The notes beneath the pieces were generated by a model. That model was not told the DNA's origin. It worked only from the letters and a program-made list of their open reading frames with translations, and ran no database searches. This document shows, one piece after another, positions 39,137-50,179 of a DNA stretch of 64,000 nucleotides (positions within the stretch are counted from its first letter, which is position 1; each line of letters opens with the position of its first letter). Both the position numbers and the translations under genes were made by a program. The DNA comes from Shinella sp. PSBB067. Lineage in GTDB: Bacteria > Pseudomonadota > Alphaproteobacteria > Rhizobiales > Rhizobiaceae. Location: the NCBI RefSeq assembly GCF_016839145.1, contig NZ_CP069303.1, positions 4,021,001 to 4,085,000 on the forward strand, written 5' to 3'.

Positions 39137-39898
39137 TCAGATGAAGGGCCGCAATCCGCCCCGCAGCCCTTCCCAGTCGGCCAGCGCCAGCAGGCCGTCC
39201 TCGTCGAGGATCTCGCAGCCCCTGTCGTGCCAGCGCATCAACTTGCGGTCGGCGAGCTTGCGCAGCGTCTTGTTCGTGTGGACGAGCGAGAGGCCGAGCG
39301 TGTCGGCGACATGCTGCTGGGTGATGGGAATGACGCGCCGGCCGCCGTTGAGGCCCACCGAATGGGCGCGCTGGTGGATGAAGGAGAGCAGGTAGGCGGT
39401 GCGCTCCAGCGCCGTGCGCCGGCCGACGCTGAGCAGGTGCTCGTCGAGGATGCGTTCCTCATGCGCGGCGATCCAGGTGACGTCGTAGGCCAGCGAGGCA
39501 TGGCGCTCGAAAAGCTTCTCCAGCTTCGATCGCTCGAAGACGCAGAGCGTCACCGGCGTCAGGGCTTCGACCGAGTGGTCCATCTCGTCCATCAGGCTGC
39601 CCTGGAGACCGACGAGATCGCCGGGCAGGACGTAGTTCATGATCTGCCGGCGGCCGTCCGGCAGCAGCTTGTAGCGGAAGGCCCAGCCGGAAAGCAGGGT
39701 GAAGAGATGGGCGCTGTGCATCCCCTCGACGAGGATTGTCGCGCCGCGCTCGATCGACAGTTCGCCGCTCTTGAACTGCGCGACGAATTCGAGCTCCTTG
39801 GCGGAAAAGTCCCGGAACGTGGAAAGGCTTCGCAACGGACATTGCTGGCAGGGCGTGCGCCATTTCGAATGCTGGTTGGCCGTGGTGCCGCTCGCCAT
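39137..39898 (-). CDS. Crp/Fnr-family transcriptional regulator with N-terminal CxxC
   Basis: 253 residues. An N-terminal cyclic-nucleotide-type beta barrel (about 35-140, with FSAKELEFVAQFKSGELSIERGATI split) and a C-terminal helix-turn-helix (VIPITQQHVADTLGLSLVHTNKTLRKL). Residues about 17-20 form CQQC, which is not enough for the Fnr iron-sulphur cluster, so oxygen sensing is unlikely. GGAGG lies before the ATG at 39898; a longer frame from 39949 is less likely. It is convergent with pyrC. The targets and effector are unknown. Confidence 0.88.
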   Translation of the reverse strand: MASGTTANQHSKWRTPCQQCPLRSLSTFRDFSAKELEFVAQFKSGELSIERGATILVEGMHSAHLFTLLSGWAFRYKLLPDGRRQIMNYVLPGDLVGLQGSLMDEMDHSVEALTPVTLCVFERSKLEKLFERHASLAYDVTWIAAHEERILDEHLLSVGRRTALERTAYLLSFIHQRAHSVGLNGGRRVIPITQQHVADTLGLSLVHTNKTLRKLADRKLMRWHDRGCEILDEDGLLALADWEGLRGGLRPFI

Positions 39899-40085
39899 CT
39901 GACCTCCGTGTCTTCGGCCAGGACCGGCTGGCTTGGCTGGCGTGGACAATGCGCCGCATCCGCAATTGTTCCCCGCGCGTTCGCACTATGTCTTTTTTAA
40001 ATGACGCCTGCCGGCCCCGGCCTCACAGTCCCGCCTCCCGAATCGTCCTTTGCGGCGATTTCACATGGATGAGGAGTGCGGCACC

Positions 40086-40484
40086 ATGGAACCTTCTATT
40101 CCGCACATCTTGATTGCCGAGCGCGAGTTCCTGATCGCGCTCGATGCGGAATATCTGATCAAGTCGGCATTGGAATGCCGCATTACGCTGCTGCGGCCCG
40201 AGCAGGTGGACCTGTGGGATGCGGCCGCGCTGGCGGATGTCGATCTGTGCCTGCTCGACGTGCCGCTCGGCCTGGCCGAGATCGCCCCGCGGATCGCGCG
40301 GCTGATCGCCGAGCGCGTGCCCCTGCTTTTCACCACCGTCTGCGAAGTCCACCGCGACGGTGTTGAGGGGTTCGAGATCATACCGGTCGTCACGAAGCCC
40401 TACGAGGGCGAGACGCTGGTCGCCCTCGTGAAGCAAAGGTTGCGGCGCGGCCCGACGCCGCCCGGGCAGGCCGGTCAGAACTGA
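40086..40484 (+). CDS. Stand-alone receiver-like domain protein
   Basis: 132 residues of CheY-like fold. The expected phosphoacceptor Asp may be the one in LCLLDVPLG, and the conserved Lys is in VVTKPYEGETLV, but the N-terminal acidic pair is degenerate (LIAEREFLI). No kinase or output domain adjoins it. GAGGAG precedes the ATG at 40086; an ATG at 40065 lacks a ribosome site. It may act as a phosphate sink or a non-phosphorylated partner. It overlaps the convergent DoxX gene by 10 bases. Confidence 0.72.
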   Translation: MEPSIPHILIAEREFLIALDAEYLIKSALECRITLLRPEQVDLWDAAALADVDLCLLDVPLGLAEIAPRIARLIAERVPLLFTTVCEVHRDGVEGFEIIPVVTKPYEGETLVALVKQRLRRGPTPPGQAGQN

Positions 40485-40924
40485 CGGCCGAGCCTGGCGT
40501 CGATGGAGTGGCTGTTGGCGCCGCGGACCGCGAAGAAGAAGAGGATGAGCATCCAGAGGATGGACTTCTCCGCGCCCATCACGCCCTCGCCCTGCACGAT
40601 GCCGTGGAAATAGACGGTGACGGCGAGCACGATCGTCGCCGCGAAGGCGGCCGGGCGGGTGAAGAGGCCGATCGCGATCAGGATGCCGCCGAAGAATTCG
40701 GTGGCGGCAAGCAGCGGCGACCAGAAGGCACCGGGATAGAAGCCGAGGCTCTCGACCATGCCGCTGGCGCCGAAGGGGTCGAGGATCTTGCCGTAGCCGT
40801 GGCTGACGAGAAGCAGGCCGGTCACGACGCGCAGGATCGTTTCCGCGCTTTCATGCAGCGCCGAATAGAGGCCGCCCAGCGAGGGAATGATCAGGCGGGG
40901 ACGGTTGGGGGCAAGCTCGGTCAT
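40475..40924 (-). CDS. DoxX-family membrane protein
   Basis: 149 residues with four hydrophobic segments and the family hallmarks ILRVVTGLLLVSHGYGKIL, ATEFFGGILIAIGLFTRPAAFAA and ILWMLILFFFAVRG. DoxX proteins are small membrane subunits linked to quinone or thiosulphate redox chemistry and to oxidative-stress protection. AGGAG precedes the ATG at 40924. There are no partner genes that would assign a role here. Confidence 0.88.
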   Translation of the reverse strand: MTELAPNRPRLIIPSLGGLYSALHESAETILRVVTGLLLVSHGYGKILDPFGASGMVESLGFYPGAFWSPLLAATEFFGGILIAIGLFTRPAAFAATIVLAVTVYFHGIVQGEGVMGAEKSILWMLILFFFAVRGANSHSIDARLGRQF

Positions 40925-41103
40925 CGATGCTCCTGTCGGAATGTTGCGTTCCGTCTCCTGTGTTTCAGGAATCGGGAGGCCGCAAGGCATCCGGCGACAA
41001 AACATGATGAAATGAGTTGACATTTCCGTGAGCCGGCCGCGATCCGGCGCGTGCCAAACCGCGGCGCCTGCTATATGCTTTCGCCTCGACAAGGGAGGTC
41101 GCC

Positions 41104-41403
41104 ATGCCCGGGCAAAAGCCGCGCGTTTCCATTCTCTACTGCACGCAGTGCAACTGGCTGCTCCGCGCCGGCTGGATGGCGCAGGAGCTTTTGTCGACCT
41201 TTTCCGATGCGCTCGGGGAAGTGGCGCTCATTCCCGGCACCGGCGGCAATTTCGAGATCCGCGTCGGCGAGGCGCTCGTGTGGGAGCGCAAGCGCGATGG
41301 CGGTTTTCCCGGTCCCAAGGAGTTGAAGCAGCGGGTGCGCGACATAATCGAGCCCGGCCGCGATCTCGGCCATACCGACAGGGCGGGCGAACCTGCCGGC
41401 TGA
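41104..41403 (+). CDS. SelT/SelW/SelH-like (Rdx) thioredoxin-fold protein, Cys form
   Basis: 99 residues. The redox motif is CTQC in ILYCTQCNWLLRAGWMAQEL, with Cys where selenoproteins have Sec. It continues with TGGNFEIRVGEALVWERKRDGGFPGPKELKQRVRD, split over the domain, the standard Rdx layout. Such proteins are thiol oxidoreductases of unknown substrate. The ATG follows GGGAGG. It is not part of an obvious operon. Confidence 0.88.
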   Translation: MPGQKPRVSILYCTQCNWLLRAGWMAQELLSTFSDALGEVALIPGTGGNFEIRVGEALVWERKRDGGFPGPKELKQRVRDIIEPGRDLGHTDRAGEPAG

Positions 41404-41458
41404 GACGCGAACGGCGGGCAAGCCCGCCGCCGCCATGATGGCCGTAAGGTCGCCCGGC

Positions 41459-41878
41459 CTATCGGTAGGGCGAGTAGCAGAGCCGGTAGATGCCGCCGCC
41501 GGCATGGTAGCGGTTCGTGCCGGGATCGTAGGTGCGGTAGCGGTTGAGGCACCAGCGCACATGCGCGCTCCGCCCGCCGCCATAGTAGCGCGGCTGCTCA
41601 TAGCGCGGATGCTCATAGCGTGGCTGCACGTAGCGTGGACGATAGTAGCGGCGCTCGTAGCCGTAATACGGCCGGTAGTGGCGCCGCTGGTAGTAGGGGC
41701 GGTCCCAGCCGCAGTCATAGCCGATGCAGAAATCCACCTGCGCCTTGGTGACGTCGCTCCTCGTCTGAAGCTTCATGTCCGGCACGGCGAGCGGGACGGC
41801 CTGGGCCGCCCCCAGGGGCGCGACTGCGGAGGCGATGCCCATCGCGCACCCAAAAACGAGATTACGAATCTTCGACAT
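41459..41878 (-). CDS. BA14K-family secreted protein
   Basis: 139 residues. A signal peptide of about 27 residues (LVFGCAMGIASAVAPLGAAQA), a Tyr/Arg/Pro-rich middle with tandem RPRYVQP, HPRYEQP-type units, and a C-terminal BA14K motif (HVRWCLNRYRTYDPGTNRYHA). BA14K proteins are envelope lectin-like antigens first seen in Brucella and are restricted to Rhizobiales. GAGGA precedes the ATG at 41878. It is divergent from a phosphohexomutase gene. Confidence 0.88.
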   Translation of the reverse strand: MSKIRNLVFGCAMGIASAVAPLGAAQAVPLAVPDMKLQTRSDVTKAQVDFCIGYDCGWDRPYYQRRHYRPYYGYERRYYRPRYVQPRYEHPRYEQPRYYGGGRSAHVRWCLNRYRTYDPGTNRYHAGGGIYRLCYSPYR

Positions 41879-42027
41879 GTGATCCTCACTGTTCCTGGCG
41901 GGATATTTCCCTGACACGTCCCTGCTTTGCATTACGTTCACGCATTTTGTTTTATTGATGGTCGCAACCGCGCCTGGGCGGGATGTAGCGCCGGATTCTC
42001 GATCCGCAAGAGGCATGAGGGGACAGC

Positions 42028-43455
42028 ATGAGCCTGAAATTCGGAACCAGCGGCCTGCGCGGCCTTTCGGTGGATCTGGAGGGGCCGGCGAGCGCGCTCT
42101 ATGCCACGGCCTTCGCGCGCCATCTCCTTTCGGCGGGCCTCGCGCAGCCGGGCGACGAGATCCTGATCGGCCGCGACTTCCGCGCCTCGAGCCCCGCGAT
42201 CTCGGCCATCGCCATCGCCGCGCTGCGCAAGGCGGACCTTGCCCCGCGCGATTGCGGCGAACTGCCCACCCCGGCGCTTGCGCTGCTCGGCCTCCGCCGC
42301 AAGGCCGCCTGCCTGATGGTGACGGGCTCGCACATTCCCGCCGACCGCAACGGCATCAAGTTCTACCGCCCGGACGGCGAGATCGACAAGGCGGACGAAG
42401 CCGCCATCACAGCCGCCGCCGCTGCGCTCGGCGCCGAGGGCGTGGTCTTTGACGGCGCGCAGGAGGAGGCGGACAATCTCCACGAAGCGGCCATGGCACT
42501 CTACGGCGAGCGCAACCGCGCGCTCCTGCCGGCGGGCAGCCTTTCCGGCCTGCGGATCGGCGTCTACCAGCATTCGACGGTGGCGCGCGACCTCTTCGTC
42601 TCGGTGCTCGCCCATTACGGCGCGGACGTGGTCGCGCTCGGCCGCTCGCAGACCTTCATCCCCGTGGACACGGAAGCCGTCTCGCCCGAGACCGTCGCGC
42701 TGCTGCAGGGTTGGGCCGTCCAGCACGGCCTGCACGCCATCGTCTCGGCCGACGGCGACGGCGACCGGCCGCTCATCACCGACGAGACCGGCACGCCGAT
42801 CCGCGGCGATCTCGTCGGCCTCGTCGCCAGCCGCTTCCTCGGCGCGACGGCCGTCGCGACGCCCGTCACGTCCAATTCCGGCATCGAGGCGGCGGTCGCC
42901 GGCAGGGTGCTGCGCACCAGGGTCGGCTCGCCCTATGTCATCGCCGCGATGAACGAGGCCGTCGCCGCCGGCGAAACGGCCGTCGCGGGCTTCGAGGCGA
43001 ACGGCGGCACGCTGACGGCGACACGCTTCACGGTGAACGGTGCGGCGCTCGCGCCGCTGCCGACCCGCGACAGCCTGATGCCGGTGCTGGCCGTGCTGGC
43101 GCTGGCGGCGGCGGAGTGGCCGCTCTCGCAGGTCGTCGCGGACTTCTCCCTTCCGGCCGCCGCGAGCGACCGGCTGGAGAACTTCCCGGTCGAGACGAGC
43201 GCCGCGCTGATGGCCGAACTGCGCTCGGGCGCCGGCCGCCTGGCCGCCTTCCTCGCGCCCATCGGCGTGCCGCAGAAGACGAGCGATGTCGACGGGCTGC
43301 GCGTGACGCTGGAAGACGGGAGCGTCATCCATTTCCGCCCCTCCGGCAACGCGCCGGAAATGCGCTGCTACGTGGAGGCCGACGACGAGGCCGCCGCCGC
43401 GCAGCTGCTGGACGCCGGCCTCGAACGCATTCGCGAATGGGCGATGAGCCGCTGA
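42028..43455 (+). CDS. Phosphohexomutase (phosphomannomutase/phosphoglucomutase family)
   Basis: 475 residues in four domains. Active-site Ser101 is in LMVTGSHIPADRNGIKFY, the metal loop in VSADGDGDRPLI (about 245), the sugar-binding loop in GFEANGG (about 320) and the phosphate-binding loop in FRPSGNAPEMR (about 435). The motif SHIP replaces the usual SHNP. It interconverts hexose 6- and 1-phosphates for surface polysaccharide precursors. No exopolysaccharide genes adjoin it, so the exact sugar is not set. Confidence 0.88.
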   Translation: MSLKFGTSGLRGLSVDLEGPASALYATAFARHLLSAGLAQPGDEILIGRDFRASSPAISAIAIAALRKADLAPRDCGELPTPALALLGLRRKAACLMVTGSHIPADRNGIKFYRPDGEIDKADEAAITAAAAALGAEGVVFDGAQEEADNLHEAAMALYGERNRALLPAGSLSGLRIGVYQHSTVARDLFVSVLAHYGADVVALGRSQTFIPVDTEAVSPETVALLQGWAVQHGLHAIVSADGDGDRPLITDETGTPIRGDLVGLVASRFLGATAVATPVTSNSGIEAAVAGRVLRTRVGSPYVIAAMNEAVAAGETAVAGFEANGGTLTATRFTVNGAALAPLPTRDSLMPVLAVLALAAAEWPLSQVVADFSLPAAASDRLENFPVETSAALMAELRSGAGRLAAFLAPIGVPQKTSDVDGLRVTLEDGSVIHFRPSGNAPEMRCYVEADDEAAAAQLLDAGLERIREWAMSR

Positions 43456-43543
43456 CGGCCGCATTGGGGCGTCTGCCGCCGCCGCGCACTTTCGCCCGCC
43501 ATGCGCTTTTCGCCAAGCTGTTGCGAAAACTTCAAAAAGCCTG

Positions 43544-43572
43544 TTGACACCGGCGGGCGCTCCTTCTACATG
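43544..43572 (+). promoter_or_regulatory. Promoter of tRNA-Leu
   Basis: TTGACA at 43544-43549, a 17-base spacer and TACATG at 43567-43572, placing the start point a few bases before the mature tRNA. Typical of rhizobial stable-RNA promoters. Confidence 0.7.
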
Positions 43573-43582
43573 CCTCTCCGTC

Positions 43583-43669
43583 GCCCAGATGGCGGAATTG
43601 GTAGACGCGCCAGCTTCAGGTGCTGGTACTCGAAAGGGTGTGGAGGTTCGAGTCCTCTTCTGGGCACCA
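43583..43669 (+). tRNA. tRNA-Leu (anticodon CAG)
   Basis: Acceptor stem GCCCAGA pairs with TCTGGGC, discriminator A and encoded CCA at 43667-43669. D arm GGCGGAATTGGTAGACGC, anticodon arm CCAGC-TTCAGGT-GCTGG with CAG in the loop, a long variable arm (class II, as for Leu) and the T arm with GGTTCGAGTCC. It decodes CUG. A terminator follows 31 bases downstream. Confidence 0.97.
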
Positions 43670-43700
43670 AATTCCCGTTCCGGACTTTCCGGAACATGTC

Positions 43701-43729
43701 AAAAAAGCCCGGCCTTGCCGGGCTTTTTT
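43701..43729 (+). terminator. Rho-independent terminator of tRNA-Leu
   Basis: AAAAAAGCCCGGC, CTT loop, GCCGGGCTTTTTT: a 13-bp perfect stem with a T run, symmetrical enough to act in both directions. Confidence 0.93.
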
Positions 43730-43862
43730 GTTGCCCGCGGACAGCGTCACCCCGCTTCTTTTCCGGCAAGACAGAATCTTCCGGCTGCGCCCTTGCGTGA
43801 TCGGCGCGATCGGCACATAAGCCTAGAAAATAATCATCTGCCTTCTTCTTATCAGGATTATC

Positions 43863-46449
<2,587 letters not shown>

Positions 46450-46462
46450 TCGTCCTTTCGCT

Positions 46463-46987
46463 TCAGGCCGCCGACGGCCCCGGACCCGGTCCGGGGCCGT
46501 TCTCGTTGGCCGCGACGAAGGCCCGCCCGTCGAGGCCGCCGGCCACCAGCCGGAACGCCGGCCGGATTTCCGATGCCGGTTCTTCCGTCGCGGCCTGCGC
46601 CGCGGCCGGCTGGAACAGCACCTTTTCCAGGACGATCCAGTCGCTCCGTCCCTCCGGCCGGTCGAAGCGCAGCGATTCGCCCTCGCGCAGCCCCAGCAGG
46701 GCGAGGCCGTAGAACGTCGTGACCGGCAGGAAGGCGCTGCCGGGCGCGTAGGTGCCGGGAAGGCAGAGGGTGCGGCTGTCGGTCAGCCCGCTCGCGCAGC
46801 GGAAGGCGACGCGCGCATCGACCGTCGCCAGCCCAGCCGGTATCGGCGCGCCGAGCGGCAGGCGTGCCGTCGAAAGCTTGCGCCTGAGAAGCGCCAGCCA
46901 TTCCTCCGTCAGCGGCGGCCAGCCGTTCAGCAGCTTCTCCAGCACGTAGCTGTCGCGCGCCGTGAGAATCCCGGGATCCCGTCTCAT
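46463..46987 (-). CDS. Rnk/GreA-C-domain-like protein, divergent
   Basis: 174 residues. An N-terminal helical part (ARDSYVLEKLLNGWPPLTEEWLALLRRKL split) and a C-terminal FKBP-like GreA/GreB domain with ARVAFRCASGLTDSRTLCLPG and FYGLALLGLREGESLRFDRPEG. That is the domain order of Rnk, which binds RNA polymerase, but it is longer, with a 40-residue tail ending in a GPGPGPGP repeat. I chose ATG 46987 because GGAG lies 7 bases upstream. A second Rnk-like gene lies 162 bases upstream on the same strand. Confidence 0.75.
   Translation of the reverse strand: MRRDPGILTARDSYVLEKLLNGWPPLTEEWLALLRRKLSTARLPLGAPIPAGLATVDARVAFRCASGLTDSRTLCLPGTYAPGSAFLPVTTFYGLALLGLREGESLRFDRPEGRSDWIVLEKVLFQPAAAQAATEEPASEIRPAFRLVAGGLDGRAFVAANENGPGPGPGPSAA
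46474..46500. terminator. Hairpin overlapping the gdhA end and the convergent gene
   Basis: ACGGCCCCGGA and its exact complement around a CCCGG loop: an 11-bp all-but-perfect GC stem lying in the last codons of the Rnk-like gene. It probably serves gdhA. There is no clear T run. Confidence 0.5.
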
Positions 46988-47149
46988 CGTCATTCTCCAT
47001 CCTGCCCGCCGTTTCGGGCGGGGCTTGCAAGGTTCGTGGTGGAGAGGCCCCCTGGCCGCGCGTGCGGCGCAGGGGGTCACGATCCTGCGACGAGGCAGCC
47101 CCCGATGCGCCCGGACTGGGAGAAGGACAGGAATTTCATCACGCGGCCC

Positions 47150-47575
47150 TCAGGAGGCGCGGGCGGCATCCGGCGCGCCGGCGTGAACGGCGATGACGCT
47201 GAGGCGCCGCACCCGCCCGTCGCGCGCGGCCCATTCGATCGACTGGCCGGCCGAAAGGCCGAGGAGCGCCGCGCCGACCGGCGTCAGCACGGAAATGCGC
47301 TGGCGCGAGATGTCGGCATCGCCGGGGAAGACGAGCTCGGCGGTCTGCGGCGCCTCGTCGTCGATCTGGAATTCGGCGGTGGCGCCGATGCGCATGACGC
47401 CCGGCGCCATGCGGGCGTCATCGACGACCTTCGCCCGGTCGAGCTCGGTGGCAAGCTGCTCGGCGGCATGCGGATCGCGCTCGGCCAGCATGTCGGCAAG
47501 GTTGGAAAGGCGCGCGTATTCGGAACGGGCGATCGTGATGGCGGGCAGGCGAACGGCCTTGGTCTTGGTGGTCAT
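47150..47575 (-). CDS. rnk: Regulator of nucleoside diphosphate kinase (Rnk) family
   Basis: 141 residues: an N-terminal coiled coil (ARLSNLADMLAERDPHAAEQL) and a C-terminal GreA/GreB-like domain with VMRIGATAEFQIDDEAPQ and ISVLTPVGAALLGLSAGQSIEW. It is the normal size of Rnk, which binds RNA polymerase and competes with Gre factors. The start at 47575 (MTTKTKAVRLP) is typical. The 162-base gap to the next Rnk-like gene is short enough for joint transcription. Confidence 0.88.
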   Translation of the reverse strand: MTTKTKAVRLPAITIARSEYARLSNLADMLAERDPHAAEQLATELDRAKVVDDARMAPGVMRIGATAEFQIDDEAPQTAELVFPGDADISRQRISVLTPVGAALLGLSAGQSIEWAARDGRVRRLSVIAVHAGAPDAARAS

Positions 47576-47724
47576 GGCACTCTCGCGACATAGGTCTTGC
47601 GGCCCGGAGGGCACGCGGAAAATGGAAATGTGGGGATCATGTCGCGCTGGTCTGGCGCGGTTCTCGTTTTTTCACGGAACCGCTATCGCCCCACGGCCGG
47701 GGCGCGACGCGACCAAGCCGGGGG

Positions 47725-47787
47725 CTAGTATCCTGCGAGAGGAAACAACCGTTTCAGAAATCGGGCAAGGTCGTGCGTCGTCATCAT
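47725..47787 (-). CDS. Possible 20-residue leader ORF upstream of rnk
   Basis: An ORF with AGGGGC just before its ATG encodes MMTTHDLARFLKRLFPLAGY, an amphipathic basic peptide. It stands in the 356-base gap between rnk and the divergent carbonic anhydrase gene, 150 bases upstream of rnk. It could be a leader peptide or chance. Nothing else was found in this gap except a TTGACA at 47873 that may be the -35 of the carbonic anhydrase promoter. Confidence 0.25.
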   Translation of the reverse strand: MMTTHDLARFLKRLFPLAGY

Positions 47788-47931
47788 GCCCCTATGATGG
47801 GGCGAGGGGGCGGGGAAAGTCAAGTCGCCCGGCGCCGATGCGGCCGAACGCCCCGTGCGACGCCGTGTCGATTTGACAGAAGCCAGATAGGCGCGGATAG
47901 CTCGCCGATCCCGAACGAGCGAGGCCCCGCG

Positions 47932-48534
47932 ATGATCGAAGACCTTCTTGCCAGGAACAAGGCGTGGTCCGCCGAGCGCAAGGCGGAGAGGGCGGATTAT
48001 TTCGAGCGCCTGACGCAATTGCAGCAGCCGGACTATCTGTGGATCGGCTGTTCCGACAGCCGCGTGCCGGCCAATGTGATCGCCGGGCTGGAGCCGGGCG
48101 AGGTCTTCGTCCATCGCAATGTCGCCAACCTCATCCATCCGGCCGATCTCAACATGCTCTCCGTGGTGGAATATGCCGTCCACCAGCTCGGCGTGAAGCA
48201 CATCATCATCTGCGGGCACTATGGCTGCGGCGGCATCCGCGCGGCGGTCAGCGGCGAGCGCTTCGGGCTGATCGACCATTGGCTGCAGCCGGTGCGCGAC
48301 GTGGCGGACCGCCGCTTCGAATGCCGCGAATGCGAGGGGTGGAGCGATGCCGACCTCGACCGGCTCTGCGAGGCCTCGATCGCCGCGCAGGTCGAGCGCC
48401 TCGCCCGCACCCCGACCCTGCAGACGGCCTGGCAGGCGGGCCGCGACGTTTCGATCCACGGCTGGGTCTACGGCCTGAAGGACGGCCTGCTTTCCGATCT
48501 TCAATGCACGGTGAGCGGCAGGCGGAAGGGCTGA
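47932..48534 (+). CDS. Beta-class carbonic anhydrase
   Basis: 200 residues. Zinc ligands are visible: Cys and Asp in LWIGCSDSRVPA (about 36-47), His and Cys in IIICGHYGCGGI (about 96-107). HRNVANLIHPADLN is also typical. It interconverts carbon dioxide and bicarbonate for carboxylation reactions. GAGCGAGG precedes the ATG. It is followed 3 bases later by a DUF488 gene, probably in the same operon. Confidence 0.94.
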   Translation: MIEDLLARNKAWSAERKAERADYFERLTQLQQPDYLWIGCSDSRVPANVIAGLEPGEVFVHRNVANLIHPADLNMLSVVEYAVHQLGVKHIIICGHYGCGGIRAAVSGERFGLIDHWLQPVRDVADRRFECRECEGWSDADLDRLCEASIAAQVERLARTPTLQTAWQAGRDVSIHGWVYGLKDGLLSDLQCTVSGRRKG

Positions 48535-48537
48535 GCC

Positions 48538-48930
48538 ATGGCCGTGCGGATCAAGCGTGTCTATGACGAACCGGGGCCTGACGACGGTCAGCGCATCCTC
48601 GTCGACCGCCTCTGGCCGCGCGGCATCTCGAAGGAGAAGGCGGCGCTCGATGACTGGATGAAGGACATCGCGCCGACGCCCGCCCTGCGCAAATGGTTCG
48701 ACCACAGGCCCGAACGCTGGGTGGAATTCCGCAAGCGCTACTGCGAGGAGCTGCGGGAAAACCCTGCGGTGGAAGCGCTGCGCGAGCGGGTCGCCGCGGG
48801 AACGGTCACGCTGCTCTACGGTTCGCGCGACCGGCAATACAACCACGCCGCCGTGCTTGCCGACTTCCTGGCGAAGCCGACACAGCGCTTTTCGGTTGAC
48901 TGCAAGAATCTTGTAGTCAAACCGCAATAG
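48538..48930 (+). CDS. DUF488-family protein
   Basis: 130 residues with the family hallmarks RILVDRLWPRGISKEKAALDDWMKDIAPTP (split over the domain), RKWFDHRPERWVEFRKRYCEEL and TLLYGSRDRQYNHAAVL. DUF488 proteins are cytosolic and of unknown biochemical function, often near stress or metabolic genes. It begins 3 bases after the carbonic anhydrase stop, so it is probably translated from the same mRNA. Confidence 0.88.
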   Translation: MAVRIKRVYDEPGPDDGQRILVDRLWPRGISKEKAALDDWMKDIAPTPALRKWFDHRPERWVEFRKRYCEELRENPAVEALRERVAAGTVTLLYGSRDRQYNHAAVLADFLAKPTQRFSVDCKNLVVKPQ

Positions 48931-48963
48931 AATTCATTTGTCACAAGTACGTATCGCCGCCAT

Positions 48964-48979
48964 TTTCACGATTGTGAAA
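48964..48979. promoter_or_regulatory. Short inverted repeat before the PLP lyase gene
   Basis: TTTCAC-GATT-GTGAAA, a perfect 6-bp inverted repeat 14 bases before the ATG. It may be an operator. No methionine riboswitch was recognised here. Confidence 0.4.
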
Positions 48980-48993
48980 GAGGAGCAGCATCG

Positions 48994-50160
48994 ATGCCCG
49001 AGCGGACGGCGAACGAGGTTCAACCGCAGACCGTCGCCGCGGCCCATGGCGTGGCCGACGATACGGCCTTCGGTGCCATCGCGCCGCCGCTCTATCTCTC
49101 CAGCACCTACCAGTTCGCCGATTTCGACACGCCGCGCGCCTATGACTATGGCCGCGTCGGCAACCCGACGCGGGATCTGCTGGCCGAGGCGATCGCGAAG
49201 CTGGAGGGCGGGGCCGGCGCGGTGCTGACGCCGAGCGGCATGGCCGCCGTCGATCTCCTGGTGGGGCGGCTTCCCGTCGGCAGCCTGGTGCTGGCGCCGC
49301 ACGATTGCTACGGCGGCACGATGCGGCTCCTGAAGGCGCGCGCCGGGCTCGGCCAGATCCGGCTGCGGCTGGTGGACCAGTCGGATAGGGAAGCCTTCAG
49401 GACGCGGCTCTGGGACCATCCGGCGCTGGTGCTGATCGAGACGCCGAGCAATCCGTTGATGCGCGTCGTGGATATCGCGGCCCTTTCCGCCTTCGCCAGG
49501 GCGGCGGGCGCGCGCGTCGCCGTCGACAACACCTTCCTGTCGCCGGCCCTTCAGAAGCCGCTGTCGCTCGGCGCGGATTACGTGCTGCATTCGACGACGA
49601 AGTTCCTCAACGGCCATTCCGACGTCATCGCCGGCGCGGTGATCGCCGCGGATGCTGGGGAGGTCCGGGCGCTACGCCACTGGGCCAATGTCACCGGCGC
49701 CATCGCCGCGCCCTTCGATTCATGGCTGACCCTGCGCGGCCTTCGCACCCTTTTCGCCCGCATGGCGGGGCAGGAGCGGAGCGCGATGGCGATCGCGGAG
49801 CGGCTTGCCGTGCACCCGGCCGTCGCCCGCGTGCACTATCCCGGCCTTGCCGGCCATCCCGATCACGCGCTTGCCGCAAGACAGCAGCAGGGTTTCGGTG
49901 CCATGATGAGCTTCGAGCTTGCCGGCGGCGAGCCTGCGGTGCGGCGCTTCGTGCGGGCGGTCAGGATATTCACGCTCGCCGAGTCGCTCGGCGGGGTCGA
50001 AAGCCTCGTGGCGCATCCGGCGACCATGACCCATGTCGACATGGGCGCCGACGCCCGCGCCCGGGCCGGCATAAGCGACGGGCTGCTGCGGCTTTCCGTC
50101 GGGCTCGAGCATGTCGATGATCTGCTGGCCGGGCTCGAGGCGGGGCTTTCGGCCTGCTGA
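48994..50160 (+). CDS. Cystathionine gamma-synthase/beta-lyase family PLP enzyme
   Basis: 388 residues of the Cys/Met metabolism PLP family. The PLP Lys is in VLHSTTKFLNGHSDVIAG, the phosphate-binding segment in TPSGMAAVDLL, and Tyr/Arg in YDYGRVGNPTRDLLAEAI. It would act in transsulphuration (cystathionine formation or cleavage). MetB and MetC types are not separable by eye; SLGGVESLVAHPATMTH is common to both. AGAGGAG precedes the ATG. Followed by a folate gene after 19 bases. Confidence 0.9.
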   Translation: MPERTANEVQPQTVAAAHGVADDTAFGAIAPPLYLSSTYQFADFDTPRAYDYGRVGNPTRDLLAEAIAKLEGGAGAVLTPSGMAAVDLLVGRLPVGSLVLAPHDCYGGTMRLLKARAGLGQIRLRLVDQSDREAFRTRLWDHPALVLIETPSNPLMRVVDIAALSAFARAAGARVAVDNTFLSPALQKPLSLGADYVLHSTTKFLNGHSDVIAGAVIAADAGEVRALRHWANVTGAIAAPFDSWLTLRGLRTLFARMAGQERSAMAIAERLAVHPAVARVHYPGLAGHPDHALAARQQQGFGAMMSFELAGGEPAVRRFVRAVRIFTLAESLGGVESLVAHPATMTHVDMGADARARAGISDGLLRLSVGLEHVDDLLAGLEAGLSAC

Positions 50161-50179
50161 GCAACCAGGAAGGGATGCA

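Noticed and set aside
47873-47900. TTGACA as a firm promoter of the carbonic anhydrase gene
   Set aside because: The -35 is good but no convincing -10 lies at 16-18 bases, so it is mentioned only in passing.
48931-48993. A SAM-type riboswitch before the methionine-related PLP gene
   Set aside because: The gap is only 63 bases and lacks the conserved SAM-II core sequence; only a short inverted repeat is present.
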